NCBI GenBank assembly: GCA_037577475.1
Contig: CM075203.1
Span: 18,052,835 to 18,116,834, forward strand
DNA from: Chaunax sp. Z400
Lineage: Eukaryota; Chordata; Actinopteri; Lophiiformes; Chaunacidae
Direction of reading: 5' to 3'
Length of the DNA stretch: 64,000 bases
A model generated the notes under the pieces. The model searched no databases and had not been told where the DNA came from. It was given only the letters and a program-made list of their open reading frames with translations. Shown piece after piece: positions 57,881 through 64,000 of the stretch (within the stretch, counting starts at the first letter, position 1; the number at the start of each line of letters is the position of its first letter). The position numbers and the translations under genes are program-made.

Positions 57881-60800
57881 AACCCACATTAAGGCAGCAT
57901 ACTGTGAGCTCCTAGATGCAGCTTGAAGGAGGGTGGAGTGTCTCTGGTCGTGTGTGAGGGAGATGGAGGCTCATGAAGTGACTGAGAGAGTCTGCGTCAT
58001 CAGCAAAGACTGTTTTCAGCAATAGCGTCTCTCCCAGAACTCACCATCACACAGCTCAACATGACAACTAACAAGTAGAAAGATTAGAAGGTAATGAGTT
58101 CAGTTAAGAAAATGGACTGAACTCTACATTTTGTTGCTATTGCCATAAACGTAATTTAATGTGCCTAATTGTGTACAAAGTGGAGATTAATGTAGACATT
58201 CATAGTAAATACATATTTCTATGATTGCAACAGGATAACAGGATAACTAACAAAATAAATAAGTTGTAACTGTTAGAAAGCTAACTTATGTTCATTTTTT
58301 TAATACGCAACTCATTTAAAGAATGAAGTATCGCCGACACATGAAGCTCTAGCATAAGTTCAGTCAGGAAGACTGAACACTCAGACAATACTTTATTCAT
58401 TCACACCTCTCATGCATACTCAATCATATTCCTGCTATCCAGTGTGAGGTTATCAGCTGTTCTCATCAGCTGGTCACATCTATCCAATAGCACAGCGGCA
58501 CACCTTCATTGTCAGCCTATCATGTTGCTGCTATCTCTTTAAACAGTCTTCAAAGATTCACCAACTTCATCATTCATCAGCTTCAGCAGGTTCATCAGCC
58601 TCCACCACCAGTGTCTGCCTCTTAGGGGGGATATATATCTTGCTACAGCTCAGGACAAATGTCCTTCGATCTCAATCACCCTGACGAGTCTAAGCGCCAA
58701 AGACTTTCTGACGCCAAAGACCTTCCAACATACTAATTATGACATTTCATTTGATGTGATAAAGATTCATATTTACTTCAACCACTAGTCTCCCCTGATT
58801 GAACTGTTATTAAAGCTATGCTACAGCTTGTGATGCTACAGTAACCTTTTGCAACTTCTGCCTTCATCACGGAGATGAGTGAAGAAGAGCTGCATCTGCA
58901 GTCCTCCTACCAGCAGAGGGCACCATGCTGCTGTGGAGGTGGGCTCCTTTACAGATTTGGTTTTAGAGAAGGAAGGTGTACCACAGGGCGATGGACGTGA
59001 GGCCACATATTGCATTAAGAAGTGATCTTCACAGGGGAAACTGAGCTGCCTTTACTTTACATGTTGAATGTTTCTACTGTCCTTCCTTATTATTTATAGT
59101 GCTTGGTCTAAAGTCCATGGCACAAGTTAAGGTGTTTCTAAGTCCCTTCTGCAGTTAAGTTAAATGGTACTGGTTCTAGTTAATGCTTTGGTCATTATAG
59201 GTGTGTTTTTTTGTGTAACATGATTTAAACCAATCTGAGAGTCATTTTCCATTCCCTTTAAAGGCCAGATGCGCCTGCACCTGATGCATCTCTATTTTGA
59301 CTGAGGGACAGGTATGTGATCCTTGGCTGGTGGACCCTCTGTCTCCCCCACCTCTCAATCTGCTGTCCCATCAACGACTCCATTTGACTGCATATAAGAA
59401 AATGCTGTGATTCATCACTGAGGAGGGGGAGGGCTGCTGCACAGCCCTGTGTGTGTAACAGGCCTAGTGATGTGTGTTTATTGCAGTCTGCAGATAGAGA
59501 GGACCGGGTCATTTCTGAATTGATGGGATACAGGTGGGTGAAATAACACATTAGTAATGAGGAAAATAATGATTATGTTCCCTGCAACAATGTCTCCGCT
59601 GTCTGTGTCATTTAAACACAAAGCACAGCAGCTTAACTTGATTAATTATCACCTGCCATGCCAGGACAGGATCTAATGATCATAAATGTCCTTAGTTCCA
59701 AAAGGTTACGCGCACAGTCCAAGTTCATTCAGAGAAATTATTTCTCATCCTGAGGCACCAGTAGAGGTGGAGTGAAATGTTCTTCCTAGTGTGAGTCTCT
59801 TAATTGGAGACAATAATTGGTCCAGGAGGGTGGGAGAAGGAGGAAAATGTACATAAGGAAGCGGACACTGTCACAGCTGATCCATGCATAACTATATGGT
59901 AGTAACAAGCTGAGTGTACATGCATTATGAAGCCACATATGTAGGCAGATTTTACTGTCTGAATAATGCACCCTTTAAATAGCAGGACAAACTTTGTTTT
60001 TGTTGGTCAGTGGAGTCGTTTTCTGCTGCTTCGAGATAGCAATGTGTCAGAAATGCATCTGAACACACCCCATTTTAATACCAGCAGTCTCCTGGCCACA
60101 GACATGGGTTCAGGTACATTGTGAAAACTGCATGTATTGGAAACAAAGTCTTTACGAGTGAAGACATTTCAACTTTAAATGGTGCAACTTGATTCTGTAA
60201 ATCACTGGTTTAAAACTGGGTTGTAGTAAGAATTTACTAGAGACTAAGAAATGTAATTTATTTTAAAGTAGTTTGGTTTCAAATAGCTGGTGTAAACCTA
60301 TCCAGCACTTACAAGTTTTATCTGTTGCTCTGTCTCTCCAGCACTCTCCTCCTCACCCTTTGGCATGACACTTCTCCTCACGTGCCATCCTTAGTGGGCA
60401 CCTGACAGACTCAATGAAAGCAGCTGGCAAGACAGTATTGAAGAATGGAGTGAATAATTTATCCAAGCATCTGGGCCCATGTCCCGCATTCATCTCAGCC
60501 ACCCTTGTCCTATATCCTCTTCATCTCACCCCATCCCTCCTTCACCCTCCTCCCACAGATCTGTCAAGAAGAGCTGTCCTCTCTCTCATTTGTCTTCTTT
60601 TCTTTTTTTCTTTTTTTTGGGGACTGAAGCATGTTCTCGTCTTCCTATGGGAGTCTTCTCTAACTCTCCCTCGTGCTCTTTACTTTAGGTTCTCCCTGAT
60701 TTTGTAAGCAAGCACAGAATTATTTTTCATGAATAAAACAGCAAACTGGACCTTTCCTCACCCACCTAATGGAATCAGGGAATTGGCAAGTGATAAAAAT

Positions 60801-61654
60801 GAATGTTCACTATGATTTAGAAATATTTATATGTGAACATTTATCTGTTGCTTTGACAGGTATGAGTCCAATGTTTAATAATGTGTATTTTGTGATTCAT
60901 ACTCATAAATATTAGTGCGTTATTGAGAGGTTACCTTATAATTTATGGCAAACCCATGTCTTTGTCCTTGACTATACTGAGTGGATTGATTCAGACTAAT
61001 TTAAAACACTATAATTCATTTACAAAGACAATGTAGCCTATGTTGATGGCATCATTGCCACCTAGCTTTAAAAACAGCGCTAAATAACAAATTGAGCAAG
61101 GGAGAGTAGAAGTTGAAGACATATTCATCAATATATCCAGAAACAGGACTCCAGATGAATGCTAATGTTGATCTGTGTCTGCTGGAAGTGAAAACAAGCA
61201 GTGGTTTGTAAAAGCATGTTTTGGCCTTGCTCCCAGTGCTTCTTTGTCTAATAGTGCATTCATGTGATGTGTGGAAAAATTAGTTCCCAAATAGGACAAT
61301 TCCTATGAATGCCGCCTCAAATTATAACAATTTGGAAAATGATAATTTTGTAACACATGTTACAGAGTTTGATGTCATATAAGCATAAACATGGTGGACA
61401 TAGAATTAGAAACTTTTCATTAATGAAAGTATTGAACATATTCTGTTGCCTTCATGTCATTTGCAATATGATATCATGTTATAACCATTAGTTTCTGTCC
61501 ACACAGAGTGACCTAGATTAGTTAGGAAAGTTATTTATTAGCATTAACCCTGATAAGAAGTTAGGAGAAGTGTTACATGCCAGGCAGGGCCAAATTGTTT
61601 TCTGTGTTTGCCCTCGCTGTTTTTCCTTCTCTCCCTCCCCCTCCCTGTTAACAA

Positions 61655-62168
61655 TTGTGTTTGAGCTAATTGGACCCAAAAGCAGGATACTGACAAAGGC
61701 GGAGGTTTAACAAGTTTAATGCTGATTCAGCAACAGAGAAAAACAGTTTGAATGTAATCAACGACAGAGTGGAGGTCAGGAGAATCTTGTTACAGAGCAG
61801 AGGGGATATTAGAGATGCTGAATGGATGTGGGCAGTAATCAGGCTTTGAATGAAGGAATAGAATACTGACTTGGATAGTGGTGGGAGGCAGGCTGAGATC
61901 TAAGACTTGAACATGAGGCAGATGGTGGAGTGGTTTGGCAGGGGCCTGCAGGCGTGGGTCCAGAGCTGGGCAGAGGTGAGCAGGCTGGCAGCTGGAATTT
62001 CCTGGAAGCACAGAGAATGTTAATACAAGTACCAGAGTCAAACTAGAAAAACATAGAACACAAGGTCAGACTAAACACTACCACTTGGGCGACTGAACGA
62101 TCTGATGAAGAGTGGATGGTTGCACCAGGGTTAAATACATCTTGTGTAGATGCCAGCCAGCACCACCT
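61655..62168 (-). repeat. A/G-rich dispersed repeat abutting the hAT remnant
   Basis: Starts GAGCTAATTGGACCCAAAAG, CAGGATACTGACAAAGG, like the GGACCCAAATGCAGACAACA edge of the 46.62-kb block. It runs to the CCAGCACCACCTGTGAATTA stretch where the hAT sequence begins. The C-terminal part of the minus frame 62639-62043 is this repeat, not transposase. Confidence 0.5.
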
Positions 62169-62169
62169 G

Positions 62170-63141
62170 TGAATTAGAGTTAGTGACATGCAGAAAACAA
62201 AACCACGCCCACCAGGGAAGGAGTTACTTTTTTGCATTCTCTCTTCCACCAGTCCAACCAAGCCAGTTCTCTCGCCACACATTGCAGGTGTACCATCTGT
62301 AGTAAGCCCCACCCACTTTTCCCAGGGTAACTTCATTTTACTTACGGACTTCTCCACCATATTGAAGATGTACCTCCACGTTGTCGTTCCGTGCCAGGCG
62401 GCCACATCCAAGAGCTCCTCACTGACAAGTTCACTTTCACGCCTCTTAAAAAAAAAGGTTAGCTGTGCCGTATCAGTATTATCAGTGTTTTCGTCAACAG
62501 CCAATGAAAACACCAGATAACTGCGTGCTTCTTCAGCCAGCTGTGTCGTCAGATTTCCTGCTAGCTCCCTGACTCGGTCTGTGATAGTGTCTTGAAAAGC
62601 TGCCATTGTTAAAAGCCTGTTTCTGGTCAGGCCACACATTTAAAAATGCACTTTCTGAAAAACACTTTGAATATCGGGTGATTTCTTCAGCAACAATAAA
62701 GCAGCTTCCACTGCTGCATCATTTTTTGTTGTAATTTTTACAGACAAATTCTGTTGAGGATGCAGGCTGCCTTTTAATTCTTTTACTTTTTGTTGCTTTT
62801 CTTGGGGACTAAGGTTAGCATACTTGGCTCTGTGTTTGGTGTCGAGGTGCCGCCGTAAATTGTATTCTTTGGGCGCTGCCACTGCCTCATAGCACAGAGG
62901 ACATAATGGCTTGCCTAGATAAAGCACAAACATGTATGTATATCTAGCGGCTAGATGTCTTCAGTGCACAGGTAACAAAATCGAGATGCATTGTGGGACA
63001 TGCAGTTTATGGCCACCGTACTTTTGTAAAGCGGCATAGAATTGTATTATAAGCAAATTATATTCTTTGCAAGCTCTCACGGGCCACATAGAATGAGGTG
63101 GCGTGCCAGATTCAGCCCACGGGCCATGAGTTTGACACCTG
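62170..63141 (-). mobile_element. hAT-type transposon remnant with 5' terminus
   Basis: On the minus strand the element starts at CAGGTGTCAAACTCATGGCC (63141 downward), followed by GTGGGCTGAATCTGGCACGC. This is the well-known terminus of a vertebrate hAT family related to ZBED/GTF2IRD2-type genes. The transposase remnant follows from 62933. The 3' half is missing: similarity ends near 62170 against another dispersed repeat. Confidence 0.75.
62175..62933 (-). pseudogene. hAT transposase (ZBED5/GTF2IRD2-like), truncated
   Basis: Two consecutive minus-strand frames. The first (62933-62640) has a BED-like zinc finger CPLC-x14-H-x4-H (C11, C14, H29, H34 within GKPLCPLCYEAVAAPKEYNL...H) and the linker ANLSPQEKQQKVKELKGSL. 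It stops at a TAA. The second continues RVRELAGNLTTQLAEEARSY, FSLAVDENTDNTDTAQLTFF and WVGLTTDGTPAMCG, the hAT DDE-region block with TTDG-PAM. In related genes the host motif CHC-IHQE follows; here it is decayed at about 62175. The region between finger and core is shortened and the C-terminal dimerisation domain is absent. This is a dead copy rather than a domesticated gene. Confidence 0.85.
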
Positions 63142-64000
63142 TAACATAAAATATTATGAACACTCCAAGTTCGATGGAACAGCTCCCCAACTCTAGAAAT
63201 GGGACCATCCAAGAAGCACATGAACGCACCATTTATTCAACGGACTGCAAATGTTTCAAAAATATCTGACAGCTTTTTCATTTGACTAAAAATGAACGGT
63301 TTAATTCACTCCCCATTTTATGCGAAATACTTATATTACTTATAATACTTATATTTATATCTTGCTGTTTTTGTCCGCCATAACCATCGCCTCCTCTGCC
63401 ACCATTTTTTCAAGCTTGAAAAGTCTCGTAAGCCCCTCCCATTTATGCTACATAGCCAAGATGGCAAGCATTGATGGTGAGAAGTGTTAATCGTTCCACA
63501 TTCAACATCTTGACTGTTTTGAGTGTGCCATCCAGGTACTTATACTATATTGCATTTTGACATACTTCGTAGAGTGAATGCGCTTATACATTCAAACTGG
63601 CCAGTTTGAGTATGGAAGTGTGCGAGACACAGCATCAAAGTGTTACTGCTTTAAGCATAATTGGAACCTGTGTCAGCGTTAACCCTAATAAGACAAAATT
63701 TCATTCCTCAAATTTAAATATTTTCAGCTTGTGCTCGACCTTAATTCATACGACGTTTTTCTTCATCCACTTGTAGAATAAAAGTTTTTAATATACATAT
63801 ATCCTTCAATGAGAAGGCAAGAGTGAAAAAAACCCAACAGAAACTGAAGAGGGATTCAGGGGAGAGGAATGATTTTCCAGTGAGGGAGGAGGACCTGGGA
63901 ATGGATCAACAGCCTGGAAAGTTATGCAGCGTTGTTCTAATCCCTTTGCCTGGTTTCATTAGTGCGTGCGCTCATTCGTCATCGATCACTGGCTGTCATG
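63142..64000. other. intergenic, no gene seen
   Basis: Contains words of common fish MITEs (GCCACCATTTTTTCAAGC, CATAGCCAAGATGGCAAG near 63400-63470) but no complete element and no exon. Confidence 0.45.

Larger units (their letters stand above)
56021..61654. other. intergenic, no gene seen
   Basis: Holds an (AG)n run (57604-57638), an (AT)n run (57844-57880) and low-copy-looking sequence. The region 58.38-58.72 kb has the look of a dispersed repeat (CACTCAGACAATACTTTATT start, GTGTCTGCCTCTTAGGGG end) but I cannot name it. A CCAGCAGAGGGCACCATG word at about 58912 is another isolated CTCF-like match. Confidence 0.5.

Overview
This looks like a gene-poor stretch of a ray-finned (probably percomorph teleost) nuclear genome. 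It is AT-rich, has intron and splice-site architecture, and carries microsatellites and decayed mobile elements of types common in fish: Tc1/mariner, a hAT transposase with a BED-like finger, LINE fragments, tRNA-derived SINEs and foldback MITEs. There is no bacterial, phage, plasmid or CRISPR organisation. Nearly all long reading frames are chance frames, transposase remnants or translations of simple repeats.

The only host protein-coding gene I can support lies on the minus strand at the left end. It is the 5' half of a GSG1/GSG1L-family gene (four-span, claudin-like membrane proteins; GSG1L is an AMPA-receptor auxiliary subunit). Three exons join with conserved phase-1 junctions: exon 1 (13995-13695, with the start codon in a CpG-rich 5' flank), a 48-nt exon 2 (12803-12756) and exon 3 (8216-8064). 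They give 167 complete codons plus one base. The remaining exons, from transmembrane segment 3 onward, were not found in bases 1-8063 and probably lie beyond the left edge. The rest of the window is upstream of this gene.

The gene's introns and flank are filled with repeats. (a) A 1.18-kb Tc1-like element with perfect inverted ends (2154-3335) has a decayed sister at about 28.83-29.88 kb with the same internal transposase deletion. (b) A repeat at about 9.04-10.53 kb in intron 2 carries up to five CTCF-like motifs in one orientation. (c) LINE endonuclease, reverse-transcriptase and 3'-end fragments lie at 21.4, 43.5, 27.1, 14.6 and 11.6 kb. (d) SINEs lie at 22.8 and 35.7 kb. (e) A dispersed 28S rRNA pseudogene (38.41-39.19 kb) is split by another repeat. 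(f) Foldback elements lie at 16.1, 37.0 and 48.6 kb. (g) A Tc1-like element at 54.2-56.0 kb has a transposase gene interrupted by a 14-unit, 26-bp minisatellite that grew out of the gene's own sequence. (h) A hAT transposase remnant lies at 62.2-63.1 kb.

The observations most worth a second look are the minisatellite inside the transposase gene, the repeat-borne CTCF-like array inside the gsg1l-like intron, and the nested 28S pseudogene. I found no convincing new multi-gene system. Family assignments come from recognising motifs by eye; no database search was run.
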